Positions 9,001-15,633 of a stretch of 22,072 nt of DNA are shown here, in pieces; positions within the stretch are counted from its first letter, which is position 1, and every line of letters begins with the position of its first letter. Source of the DNA: a virus. The translations under genes were made by a program, and so were the position numbers. The notes under the pieces were generated by a model that saw only the letters and a list, made by a program, of their open reading frames with translations, did no database searches and was not told where the DNA came from. Where the stretch lies: positions 1 to 22,072 of the IMG/VR virus record IMGVR_UViG_3300021959_000450; one strand, 5' to 3'.

Positions 9001-9768
9001 GTCAGCACCAGCAGCGTTTTCGTTATTTGTTCCTGTTGCATTATCTAAAAGTGTGTTATCTTCTGCTGAACTGATCAAAGACTCAACTATACTTAAACCA
9101 ACTCTATAGGATGGTTTACCTGAATATTTTTCTAAAATAATTGTCTGTTCTGCAACCTTTACAAAGAAACCTCTGACATAAATGACCCCTTCAGTAATCT
9201 TTGCAAGAGACCCCCTTCCGATTGGAAGTTTGTCTGCACTTAAAACTGTAAAGTCGTTGTAGTTTGAACCAACATCTGAGGCTGCACCATTTTCATCAAG
9301 TGTGACTACTTGAAGTTCTTCGTTTGCTAGGAAAGCAAATGAGTGTGCATCGTTGGTTCCTTGTGAAATGTATTTAACAAATAAAGTGAGTGAATCACTT
9401 TCTGATTCAGCTGCAGAGTAAACACACTTTGCAATAACACCTGAGGTTTTACCTTGAAGATATTTTTCGTGGGTTGCAGTTCTGTATGTTTCAACATTTG
9501 CATCACCACTTGCATTTGGATTAGCAGAAGATACCTTGACATAGTATGCTTCCATGTCAATATCTGTTTGAGCACCTTGAACGATTGCACCTTCTTTAAA
9601 GAAGTGATCACCAAACTTCTCAACCTGATTTTGAAGTATAGATTGAGACTGAGTTAACTCTCTAGCTTGTAGTGGACGACTTGCACGGAAAAGAACCTTG
9701 TGAAAATTCTTATCTTCATTGTAGTCGTCATAATATGGTGATATATTTAAATCGGTTTTTTCTGCCAT
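3067..9768 (-). CDS. Giant DUF4815-type baseplate/tail structural protein (2233 aa)
   Basis: The N-terminus (NISPYYDDYNEDKNFHKVLF, then RASRPLQARELTQSQSILQNQ) matches the opening of DUF4815 proteins, which are large virion proteins of marine T4-like phages; that part covers very roughly residues 1-650. Two beta modules follow (about 483-543 and 838-903), then mixed beta regions. A Pro-rich linker at about 1539-1597 (PVPVPSTPTPEPAPV) leads to a conserved-looking block, DPLAQSFLVDASGG then PVRVEIRNMVNGYPG. A DGTYT/VSSGAI module lies at about 1851-1890. The ATG is preceded by a hairpin, a late-type box and AGAGATAGGAC. It directly follows gp8, where T4 has gp9 and gp10, so it probably forms the peripheral baseplate or fibre-attachment platform. 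Equating it with gp10 would be a guess. Confidence 0.8.
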   Translation of the reverse strand: MAEKTDLNISPYYDDYNEDKNFHKVLFRASRPLQARELTQSQSILQNQVEKFGDHFFKEGAIVQGAQTDIDMEAYYVKVSSANPNASGDANVETYRTATHEKYLQGKTSGVIAKCVYSAAESESDSLTLFVKYISQGTNDAHSFAFLANEELQVVTLDENGAASDVGSNYNDFTVLSADKLPIGRGSLAKITEGVIYVRGFFVKVAEQTIILEKYSGKPSYRVGLSIVESLISSAEDNTLLDNATGTNNENAAGADRLKITLTLSKFAIDSTDDINFVELARVNQGLIESLINTTRYGDGITSTLARRTYDANGDFVVNQFTHSLREHLDDTTNRGFYPKRYGGKEDKFVLQISPGKAYVRGYEIDKIGTTNLPFSKARTTKSIEDANTPIRLGNHLRVYNAHSLPEFGNESGSDTIDPFNTCKLWPSVVSSAGTENSEDYIGFARVRDITLREGTDSSNVYTNASIWELSMFDIKMFTKISGTQTGTFTAGDRVLGSSSGASGIVAYTSSGQLYVHDVIGTFTTSDSISSEGSTTGSISTVTAVRNYNIDRVRSITQVPENTSREVFTADVQLDSDKTLTGTVIFASGNSTVTGFGTRYASELKEGDLVYNPGASELLIVSSITSDTSFTATSNAGGTYQGSATRRRAQLHNQDQTVNIFSWPRNWVASHTPESVNIKKQEVVTISSGSFTIDTDSNGTFLQRNTDNFSIAVVEQASGSPTINNGDILNIEDYTLSVTTSGSGQQLTVSGFNTADNGARLKVTFSASYVNPVNRDKTLRQARCLKVGSPRSAGGFYGTAYNDKDISLGVTDVFKVRGVYEGVDGTPLPPNAAFSISSGTPVAYEKIIGQTSDAHAVIITYNGSGATSYYYYTNNNRFQDGETVIGQTSNAIFTIGSISAGSPNITKRFFFDDGQRDGFYDLSKLTRKAGEPAPNNPILVVFDYFTASGGGDFYDVNSYSSIDYKDIPVYSPSRVDLGGLEPDGTYELSDAVDFRPSVGQIIGSSTFATVNADPTSPIDLSNSTSGAVYAPMGYDTGRSYKSSRTGITSSNASVVDTPVNETSVVGDLSFYVGRIDKVFLHRSGEFRLSQGIPALSPTKPKSLDESIEMFEVSIPPYTLNLSEIKVRSFEHRRYTMSDIGKINNRVTNLERITSLSLLEKDTQTKQILDTDGFDRFKSGFLVDNFRGHRVGDTQHPDYSISIDNKLGAMRPKNYTQFFDIELNTGASGSYQKTGDLITLPYTEKSLINNNKASRQINVNPYNVFAFIGNIKLTPATDIWQDTEQLPEVRVNREGNFDALSGLNGIGTVWNNWQTTWVGEPRTVSSQVTATSNGQWSGDPAQGGEWQAGFQLTREITETPETQTRTGVTTSVVEDFVETRNDRIVSVSVVPFIRARTIEIDATNLKPNTNHFIFFDGIRVDQYVRPFSSTFSQDGGTGASSGVKTNGNGRLRAYFDIPSNSAQRFPTGQRDLRITSSFYNLTNPASSGNTQYQAQGLLQSSQTEIISTRNGKIVTETTSQARDFSSRGEILNSTAIDTSATPYPSPPEIPPAAQIPVDTTPVPVPSTPTPEPAPVTSPVTAPEPVPSPTIPTVNIPTVEDFFEVPWFERDFDRIPIWRREFQQDVDPLAQSFLVDASGGIFLTSVDVYFATKDESLPVRVEIRNMVNGYPGQIILPFSDVVKNPSEVNTSVDGSVATTFTFDSPVYLEQGREFCFVVLSNSNKYEAFISRMGEPDLITGQTIAEQPATGSLFLSQNASTWTAEQTDDLKFNLKHAKFDVSKYADLRFDNAALPIANLQDNPVEAFSGQNYVKIYSYTHGMYTTNSNVTISGVTGNMTGCVVNIGGATLASGSLPVDGTYTGLATTTSGNGQNCTVDIIVSSGAITSTKISNPGLSYTTSDTLTVTNFGSATNSLTIAIDTVAETLGGIPVDTINQTFTSISNITIDSFCVTPDVSSYDFISGYTSVESTLSGGANAKSTRNYYFDTIHTMIPNTMLENTMISVAVNTTAMDSPEGYTGGGTAYQMRAAGEMITLNDNVFFSSPSIVASPINETNEMSSQKSFHCRVQMKTQNSNISPVLDVATIGCLGIANRLNQINSSSDVPSGTVYVASTEPDGDNNKMVYVTKKVNLKTPATALRVTADIFNPPTTNVKFMYKVLRNDEATPFDDTGWEYFNTNGSPDTSLVSDARNFKEYDFTVDNLPEFGAFAIKVIGQGSNTSVVPLVSALRCIALAT
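4976..5152 (-). other. Pro-rich linker in the 2233-residue protein
   Basis: About 59 residues with Pro at nearly every second or third position, mixed with Thr, Val, Ser, Ala and Glu (e.g. PSTPTPEPAPVTSPVTAPEP). This probably forms a stiff polyproline-II-like or extended linker. It divides an N-terminal two thirds from a C-terminal third that begins VEDFFEVPWFERDFDRIP. Confidence 0.85.
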
Positions 9769-9785
9769 GTCCTATCTCTTTAAGT

Positions 9786-9793
9786 TATTTATT
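9786..9793 (-). promoter_or_regulatory. Candidate T4-type late promoter box before the 2233-residue gene
   Basis: The minus strand reads AATAAATA, one mismatch from the T4 late consensus TATAAATA. It lies 17 bases before the ATG in a 48-bp gap. A start about 6 bases downstream gives a leader of about 12 nt with GAGATAGGAC before ATG. It overlaps the foot of the hairpin at 9792-9813. Confidence 0.5.
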
Positions 9794-9813
9794 TGACCTC
9801 TCTAGAGGTCAAA
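9792..9813 (-). terminator. Hairpin just after gp8 (candidate terminator or mRNA 3' end element)
   Basis: A perfect 9-bp inverted repeat, TTTGACCTC and GAGGTCAAA, with a 4-nt loop (TAGA on the transcribed strand) begins three bases after the gp8 stop codon. It is followed by AAATAACTT rather than a clear U tract, so it could be a weak terminator, a processing or stability element, or a boundary between gp8 and the next transcription unit. Confidence 0.6.
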
Positions 9814-9816
9814 CTA

Positions 9817-11283
9817 CTACATTTCGATGATAAGTTTAATATCTTCGATTTGGTCTGCTGCTCTTGAAACTGCACCTCTATTTTCAACATACATTACTTG
9901 ACCTGAGAATCTTGCAACTTCAGGGAATGAACTGTTAACATTAGATACTGTTCCTATTGATGAACCATTCTTATATATTGTATCAGAGTTGGCAAAATTT
10001 ACATATCCACCACCACTGTTTGCAATAGGAATGTATGATACATCATTAGAGGAGATTGAAATTATTCTTCCAACTGCAACTCCTGCTCCGTTTGAGGATG
10101 CATTCATAATAATGTCATCAACTGATAAACCTGACACTGTAGAAAGTGTCATTTTGTTGTAAGCTGCAAGTGTAGATGCAGTAGCAACTGTTGTTGTTCC
10201 AACTGTAAATGGGTCTTGAATAAGACCGATTCTTCTAAAGTCATTATCTGTTGGGAAGTCACCTGAACCTTCTGCAAACTCAAGTCTTGAGTTTACGATT
10301 ACATAGTTACCACCAAGTTCTTGAACGGGGTCTGCACCATGTCCAATTTCAGGTGAGATAATTGGTTTAACAGTTCCATTTGAACCTGAACCAATACCTG
10401 CAATATTATCTATATCTATAGATGCACGTCTGTATCCAGTTCCTTCCTGTCCAGCTGGGACAGTAACATATGAAATTGCACCTGATGAAACAACAACTGA
10501 ACATGTAGCACCTGAACCGTCACCATTAATTGCAACACTAGTATAAGTTCCGTCTGTATATCCTGAACCACCATTTGTTACAACTACGTGGAAGATTCCA
10601 CCATCGATTGCACTGTTCTCTACATCCCATTGTGCAGAACCATCATCGGTTGCAGCTGAACCTAATGAACCACCTGAACCTGTTCCATCAACTTCTGTTT
10701 GAGCACCAAGTGTTTTAACAGGCATGAAGTCACTGGTTACGAATTTAATTGTATCTGAGGCACCAATTGTATACATGTATTTCCATTTGTAACCACGACC
10801 TGCGGCAGCTAAAGAGTCTGAGGTTTCTAAAATAGAAGTTGCACTTGTTCCAGTTGGTTTGACATCTGAAGCTACGACAGAACCACTTGAATCTCTTCCT
10901 GTTCTGATACACTTGTATACATGATACTCATCTGTGATTACATAGAATCTTGAATCGTATAGGTTACTAGCACTAGTAGCTACTGAAGTGTTGGTTGCAC
11001 TATAGTCATGTGCATACTCATCGTAGGTTGTTCCACTTGTCCAGTCATATCTTGTTAAACCGTGTGATACATCAGCTGAACCAATCTTTTTGAGTGCGAT
11101 CATATCTGACCATGAATCTACTTCCTCTCCAATACCATTTGCAGGTGTAGGGGGTGAGTTTTCATCAGTCCATGCTTGTGGTCTACCAATGAAGACATAG
11201 GTTGATGAAGCTGATTCACCAAAGTCTTCCTTAAATTGTTTAGCGTTATGAACTCTAAACTTTTCCGTAATTATTGCTGCCAT
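9817..11283 (-). CDS. 8: Baseplate wedge protein gp8
   Basis: A 488-residue protein. The N-terminal pattern (FRVHNAKQFKEDF, then YVFIGRPQAW) and above all the C-terminus (SGQVMYVENRGAVSRAADQI, EDIKLIIEM) match T4 gp8, whose end reads SGEMIYMENR with DQTEEINILF. T4 gp8 has 334 residues; the extra length here lies in the middle and includes a GGSGYTDGTYT/VSSGAI module (about 231-282) also found in the 2233-residue protein. In T4, gp8 is a dimer in the wedge that binds gp10, gp7 and gp6. Expression probably starts from its own late promoters in the 48-bp gap upstream, with a clear AGGAG ribosome site. The neighbours (gp7-like upstream, peripheral structural protein downstream) fit the T4 order 6-7-8. 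Confidence 0.92.
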   Translation of the reverse strand: MAAIITEKFRVHNAKQFKEDFGESASSTYVFIGRPQAWTDENSPPTPANGIGEEVDSWSDMIALKKIGSADVSHGLTRYDWTSGTTYDEYAHDYSATNTSVATSASNLYDSRFYVITDEYHVYKCIRTGRDSSGSVVASDVKPTGTSATSILETSDSLAAAGRGYKWKYMYTIGASDTIKFVTSDFMPVKTLGAQTEVDGTGSGGSLGSAATDDGSAQWDVENSAIDGGIFHVVVTNGGSGYTDGTYTSVAINGDGSGATCSVVVSSGAISYVTVPAGQEGTGYRRASIDIDNIAGIGSGSNGTVKPIISPEIGHGADPVQELGGNYVIVNSRLEFAEGSGDFPTDNDFRRIGLIQDPFTVGTTTVATASTLAAYNKMTLSTVSGLSVDDIIMNASSNGAGVAVGRIISISSNDVSYIPIANSGGGYVNFANSDTIYKNGSSIGTVSNVNSSFPEVARFSGQVMYVENRGAVSRAADQIEDIKLIIEM

Positions 11284-11287
11284 TGTT

Positions 11288-11303
11288 ATATCTCCTCAGA
11301 TAT
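11288..11303 (-). promoter_or_regulatory. Leader hairpin presenting the gp8 ribosome-binding site in its loop
   Basis: The transcribed strand reads ATATCT-GAGG-AGATAT, a 6-bp AU-rich stem with a 4-nt loop that holds the core of the Shine-Dalgarno sequence (GAGGAG), 5 bases before the ATG region. The hairpin would begin at or near the 5' end of a transcript from the proximal late box. Confidence 0.5.
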
Positions 11304-11309
11304 TTTAAT

Positions 11310-11317
11310 TATTTATA
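11310..11317 (-). promoter_or_regulatory. T4-type late promoter box (proximal) for gp8
   Basis: Exact minus-strand TATAAATA, the T4 late -10 consensus. It lies 26 bases before the gp8 ATG. A start about 6 bases downstream (near 11304) gives a leader of about 20 nt containing the AGGAG site. Confidence 0.72.
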
Positions 11318-11320
11318 TAC

Positions 11321-11328
11321 TATTTATA
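11321..11328 (-). promoter_or_regulatory. T4-type late promoter box (distal) for gp8
   Basis: A second exact minus-strand TATAAATA, 11 bp upstream of the first, so on the same face of the helix. It starts a few bases after the stop codon of the gp7-like gene (11332-11334). Confidence 0.65.
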
Positions 11329-11331
11329 CAC

Positions 11332-14300
11332 TTATGCAGACTTTACATAAGCACTAAATGTTAAATTTGTTCTTCTTCTTGCATGATGTTCGTATTCTGC
11401 AACAAAGAATTTTGGATAGAATTCATCTAACTGATTTATTCTTAAACCTTCAGATTTGGATGCTTCACTGAGTAGGTTACCATAACCATCTTCAAGTAGG
11501 ATATCATCACCATCGGTTTCATCTTTTAAGTAGTATGCAATATCAAAAGTATTCTGTCTACTGATTGTATTTATCGTTCTTACAGATGAACCAAATGGAA
11601 TAAACGATGTTGAATGATTTGCACCACTTTCTTCATTAATAATATAGTTTCCATCTTCAGTAATGATGGTTGTTCCATCTTCAAAATAAACATGTTTGTC
11701 GGTTAATTCTATTGATCTTTCTGTTACAAAGAAATTAGTTTCCTCATCGACTGTAAGGTCTTCTAATCTAAGAAGTGTTTCCCCATCCTCACTTAAAATA
11801 TTGTCTCCATAGTCACCTTTATGGACTGCCCATGCAGAAGGTTCAAGTCTTAAGAGACATACTTCTTCTTCCAACACAATGTGACTACCATCCTCATGAA
11901 CTAAATGTTCTTCTGTAAATGCATCAGAAATTTGATACACCTTACCTTGATCAGCTGGTCTTAATGTGTAGGGCCATGAGATGTTATCTGCATTGTCTGT
12001 TCCTAATGCAAGGTAGTTATTATCTGCTCTAACTAAGTTTAACACAGATGTTGCACCATCTAAACGAGGTGAACCTTGTGTATAAGTGTGTGCAAATGAA
12101 TTAATAATATTAATGTTTAAGTGTCTGTTTCTCATTGAAGAGTCGCCGACTTCAGTGCTTCTTCCACTTACTGCACCTGCGGGGTTAGTAACGTTTGTAG
12201 TGTCGTATACTGTATTAGTTATTGCAAGACCTGTTCTAGGGTCTGTTTCTGCAACGGGAACCCCTGCAGCTCTTAGAATAGACTTTAAGTCATGTCCAAT
12301 ACCACCATCATCCAACTGTAGTATAAGAAGATGTTCGTGAACGGTAACTGCCTTCATGTCAGGGCCGTCTTCTAAGAGAGGGTAACCACCCTGTTCAAAG
12401 ATTATATGAGACTCATCGTCTCTCTCTGCAACGGATGTATATAAAGTTCTACTTGCATCTTCGAGTTCGTATCTCCAAGTCGGATGAAGTTTGATAATGA
12501 TAGTAGGACGGAATGTTGAATCAACTTGTGCATCATCAATCACATTCTTAATTGCAACCTCACCAAAGAATATGTGACCAGCTGGGTGAATTAAATCTTT
12601 AACAATACTTCTATATTTGTTAATTGACTCACCAACTCTAATTACATAAGAGTGTGTTTGGTAGTATAAACCATCTTGTAGGTTTACTGCATCTGCATCC
12701 AGTGTTCCTCTGTCACCCAATAATTGTTTTTGGATAATACCTTCACCTGCTTGAATACCTCTACCAAAGAATGGATTGGAACGAAGAATAGTGAACTCAT
12801 CAGTATTGTTAAAACTTACTGTCTCGTTGTCTAAGAAGTATCCGTCTAATGCTGTGTAGGTGAGAACATGAGTATTTGAATCATAATTCACAACCTTACC
12901 TGTGGTTCCTGAAATATCTCCAGTGATGGTTAGGTCTCTTGTCAAGTTTGCAGTTGGAGTGGTGATCAACATATTAAAGAAGGATGTTTCTGATAATTGT
13001 GCATCCCTGTCAAAGTCGTATCCTTGACTTTGAACATTAATCGTTCCCACACCACCAATACTATCTGACCAAACAAATAGTTTTGCACCCGTTCCAGTTG
13101 CAACGGTTTGTTTTTTATTTAATTTTGCAGTAGTTGATGTTTGTCCAACGATCTCTTCAATGTTTTGAAAAACACCTGTATCAGTTGATTCTCGTTTGAC
13201 TAGAATTCTTTTTTCTTTTGGTTGTAGTTTAATAATAGTTGCAGTTGCACCACTTGTAGTTCCAACTACTTGTTCACCTTTTACAAAACCTGTTATATCC
13301 TCAAAATAAATATATCCGCCTGGATATACTTTTGGTGGTTTAGTAAATCCTACACCACCGTCATTAATCTGAAGACTTCTGATTCTACCATCGTTTGATA
13401 CAATAGTTCCAGTTCCATCATCATAACCATCATAGTTAATGATACTACCATCTTCATTTAATAATCTATTATACTGTGTGTATATCTCAACTATCTGACC
13501 TGCATTTAATCCTGTTACAAAGGTGACTCGATCATTTTGTGATGTGTATGCAGATTTAGATTGAAGAATACCATCAACATATACATCAATCTGATTATCG
13601 TTGAAGACAATGTATCTACCATTAACATCTTTGACACCAGGCCCACCGAATAGTGTTTGACCATTTGTCTCTGCATGAATTTCAAATTGTCCCCAGTAGG
13701 TTGCATTCTCTAATACAATCTCATCACCAGTTGAACCAATTACACCTTCTGCACCATTACCTTCCGTTCCGTCTTCTTCAAAGACGATCATCTCACCACC
13801 TTCGTAGTTTAGACCACCATCTTCAATATAGATTTTATCTACGGTTCCTGATAATAATGCACTAATGACTGTTTTAGATTCATCTGCATCTAGAGTATTG
13901 TTAACTGCACCTTTAAAGTTTAGTTTGTCATTGATTGAATACATAGAACCACTTCTACTATATTCAAGTGTAACTGCATCTCCTGTCTCTAAGAGAATAA
14001 TACCGTCATCATCGTGTGAAATGAAAATAGAAGAAGAGTCTGTTCCTCTATCAAAATCTGAGACAATTCCTAATATTGTTCCAAAGTATTCTGTTTTTTG
14101 GTCTCTATCTTTAAAAGATACAACCTTACCAATGGTGAAATCACCATAATGGTTTTGTGTAATATCACAATAATATAACCCATTGTTGGTATTGATTGTG
14201 TAGACATTCTCTACATTAGCTTCAGCTGTAACAACCTTTCTATTAACGTCATCATAGTATTCTATAATTTGGTCTGTAGCATTTGGAATACCTGAGGTCA

Positions 14301-15072
14301 TTCTAACTGCAAGACTTCTTCTCTGATTATAATTTGAATCAGAGAGATACATGGTTTCGTTATCGGGATATCTTATTTCTGCATCTTGACCGAATAGTAG
14401 ACGCATTAGGAACTTAACTGATTCTTGTGTTCCCTTTTTCTTGTATAAGTCTTTAATGTTTTTTATTGTCAATCGTTTATTGACAACATTTTTTAAATCT
14501 AGTGAAGGAACAAAGTCCTTTTGAAAATAGTCTAAGAAGTCTTCTGTGGTATGATCAATATCTGAATAGTCTAACAGTTTATTGTTTGCAATAATTGTGT
14601 TTTCTTTGTAAGACTTAACAATTGCAGTTTGACCACCATCTCTACCCTCTACAACTTCTTTTGGAGAGTATCCGTTTCCTGAAACGGTTCTAATGTGTAG
14701 TGTATTTCCATTGATTACATCAATGCGAGAAACAGCACCATTTGACTTACCATAGATGTATTCACCTACGACAAATGGGTCTGCATCTGAATTTGTATTT
14801 GTTGCACTTCTTTCGTTGACTACTCTAGAAGTATCCTGATCAGGAGAAGGTGCGACGGTCGCAGTCTCTAATAAAAGAGAACCTTGACCGTCTTCCAACG
14901 CAACTCCATCTAGATCGCTCTGAGACTCTAAAACAATAATTTCAGATTCTAAGAATTCAAAGTATGCTCTTAAGAATTGTTCAAGTGCAGGAGACTCTTC
15001 TCTCAAATGCTCAGGAAGCAGAGATGGAAGTCTATGACTTATCTTATCTATAACATACTCTTGATGTGCCAT
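11332..15072 (-). CDS. 7: Baseplate wedge protein, gp7-like (1246 aa)
   Basis: The 1246 residues compare with 1032 in T4 gp7. The N-terminus (ISHRLPSLLPEHLREESPAL, then EQFLRAYFEFLE) resembles the start of gp7-like and tail-protein-I-type wedge proteins. Residues 155-240 are helical and basic (KNVVNKRLTIKNIKDLYKKK). Beta modules follow: FVVGEYIYGKSNGA (99-154), a NGQTLFGG/QIDVYVDGI domain (about 461-532) and FVKGEQVVGTTSGA (595-650). The C-terminal third has many acidic EDG-type beta motifs. Position between gp6 and gp8 is exactly that of gp7 in T4. I see little direct similarity to T4 gp7 beyond size and position, so the name rests mainly on order. Start: ATG 12 bases after the upstream stop, with AAGG about 10 bases before. 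Confidence 0.72.
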   Translation of the reverse strand: MAHQEYVIDKISHRLPSLLPEHLREESPALEQFLRAYFEFLESEIIVLESQSDLDGVALEDGQGSLLLETATVAPSPDQDTSRVVNERSATNTNSDADPFVVGEYIYGKSNGAVSRIDVINGNTLHIRTVSGNGYSPKEVVEGRDGGQTAIVKSYKENTIIANNKLLDYSDIDHTTEDFLDYFQKDFVPSLDLKNVVNKRLTIKNIKDLYKKKGTQESVKFLMRLLFGQDAEIRYPDNETMYLSDSNYNQRRSLAVRMTSGIPNATDQIIEYYDDVNRKVVTAEANVENVYTINTNNGLYYCDITQNHYGDFTIGKVVSFKDRDQKTEYFGTILGIVSDFDRGTDSSSIFISHDDDGIILLETGDAVTLEYSRSGSMYSINDKLNFKGAVNNTLDADESKTVISALLSGTVDKIYIEDGGLNYEGGEMIVFEEDGTEGNGAEGVIGSTGDEIVLENATYWGQFEIHAETNGQTLFGGPGVKDVNGRYIVFNDNQIDVYVDGILQSKSAYTSQNDRVTFVTGLNAGQIVEIYTQYNRLLNEDGSIINYDGYDDGTGTIVSNDGRIRSLQINDGGVGFTKPPKVYPGGYIYFEDITGFVKGEQVVGTTSGATATIIKLQPKEKRILVKRESTDTGVFQNIEEIVGQTSTTAKLNKKQTVATGTGAKLFVWSDSIGGVGTINVQSQGYDFDRDAQLSETSFFNMLITTPTANLTRDLTITGDISGTTGKVVNYDSNTHVLTYTALDGYFLDNETVSFNNTDEFTILRSNPFFGRGIQAGEGIIQKQLLGDRGTLDADAVNLQDGLYYQTHSYVIRVGESINKYRSIVKDLIHPAGHIFFGEVAIKNVIDDAQVDSTFRPTIIIKLHPTWRYELEDASRTLYTSVAERDDESHIIFEQGGYPLLEDGPDMKAVTVHEHLLILQLDDGGIGHDLKSILRAAGVPVAETDPRTGLAITNTVYDTTNVTNPAGAVSGRSTEVGDSSMRNRHLNINIINSFAHTYTQGSPRLDGATSVLNLVRADNNYLALGTDNADNISWPYTLRPADQGKVYQISDAFTEEHLVHEDGSHIVLEEEVCLLRLEPSAWAVHKGDYGDNILSEDGETLLRLEDLTVDEETNFFVTERSIELTDKHVYFEDGTTIITEDGNYIINEESGANHSTSFIPFGSSVRTINTISRQNTFDIAYYLKDETDGDDILLEDGYGNLLSEASKSEGLRINQLDEFYPKFFVAEYEHHARRRTNLTFSAYVKSA

Positions 15073-15084
15073 CTAAAAGTTACC

Positions 15085-15558
15085 TTAACTTAATGTTGCT
15101 CCAACATTTGAAATTGGGAACCAGTTTGAACCATCCCAAATTAAAATCACAGCTTCACCTCTTGTATCAAGAATGATCTGCTCTGATGTGTCAGTTGAAT
15201 AACCCCATGAACTTACTGTGATTGCAGCCTGATAGGTTGAAGCTGGTTCAGTTGAGGCATAGATCACTTTGATCTGTCCTGTATCTGTTCCATCATCCAA
15301 TGTGAATGCAACGTTAGCTGACCATGCAGAACCATCGATTGCTGTTGCAAAGGTTGATGCAAGGTTAGATGCTGTTGAGGTTAAAGTATTAATATCGTCA
15401 ACTGCAAGGTGAGTTGGGATATTTTCAAAAAGCTGACCGATGGTCATCTTTTTATTTACTGGTGTGCCGCCAGGGTTATCTACAATATGCAAAAGATCAT
15501 CGGCACCGATGTCTGAATCTGCAACTTGTGTTAATGCACTTATTTTCTTATCTGCCAT
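15085..15558 (-). CDS. Small virion structural protein (157 aa)
   Basis: The N-terminus KISALTQ...ADDLLHIVD...PVNKKMTIGQLFENI is a pattern that opens many marine phage fibre and virion proteins. The middle is a beta-rich domain (FTLDDGTDTGQIKVIYAS) and the end reads LIWDGSNWFPISNVG, similar to tips of phage fibres. There is no T4 counterpart between genes 6 and 7. It is led by a strong AAGGAG site 8 bases before the ATG, which fixes the start. It follows the longest gap in the window (75 bp) and lies 12 bp before the gp7-like gene. A minor baseplate decoration or connector is likely from context. A specific role is not visible. Confidence 0.75.
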   Translation of the reverse strand: MADKKISALTQVADSDIGADDLLHIVDNPGGTPVNKKMTIGQLFENIPTHLAVDDINTLTSTASNLASTFATAIDGSAWSANVAFTLDDGTDTGQIKVIYASTEPASTYQAAITVSSWGYSTDTSEQIILDTRGEAVILIWDGSNWFPISNVGATLS

Positions 15559-15600
15559 TTTGGTTTTCTCCTTATTAAATCCAAGTTAATGGGAAACTAC

Positions 15601-15615
15601 TCAGGGGACTCCTGA
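15601..15615 (-). promoter_or_regulatory. Short inverted repeat in the gp6 / 157-aa gene gap
   Basis: TCAGG and CCTGA flank a 5-base loop (AGTCC on the transcribed strand), 18 bases after the gp6 stop. No U tract follows. It could be a weak RNA hairpin in the 75-bp gap, which otherwise holds only the AAGGAG site of the 157-residue gene and shows no late box. Confidence 0.3.
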
Positions 15616-15633
15616 TCACTTCTTTCATTACGA

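Noticed and set aside
9792-9813. Classic rho-independent terminator
   Set aside because: The stem is strong but is not followed by a U tract, so I list it only as a candidate terminator or RNA element.
15575-15628. 17-codon gene between gp6 and the 157-residue gene
   Set aside because: It has no ribosome-binding site and no recognisable product; kept only as an observation on the gap.
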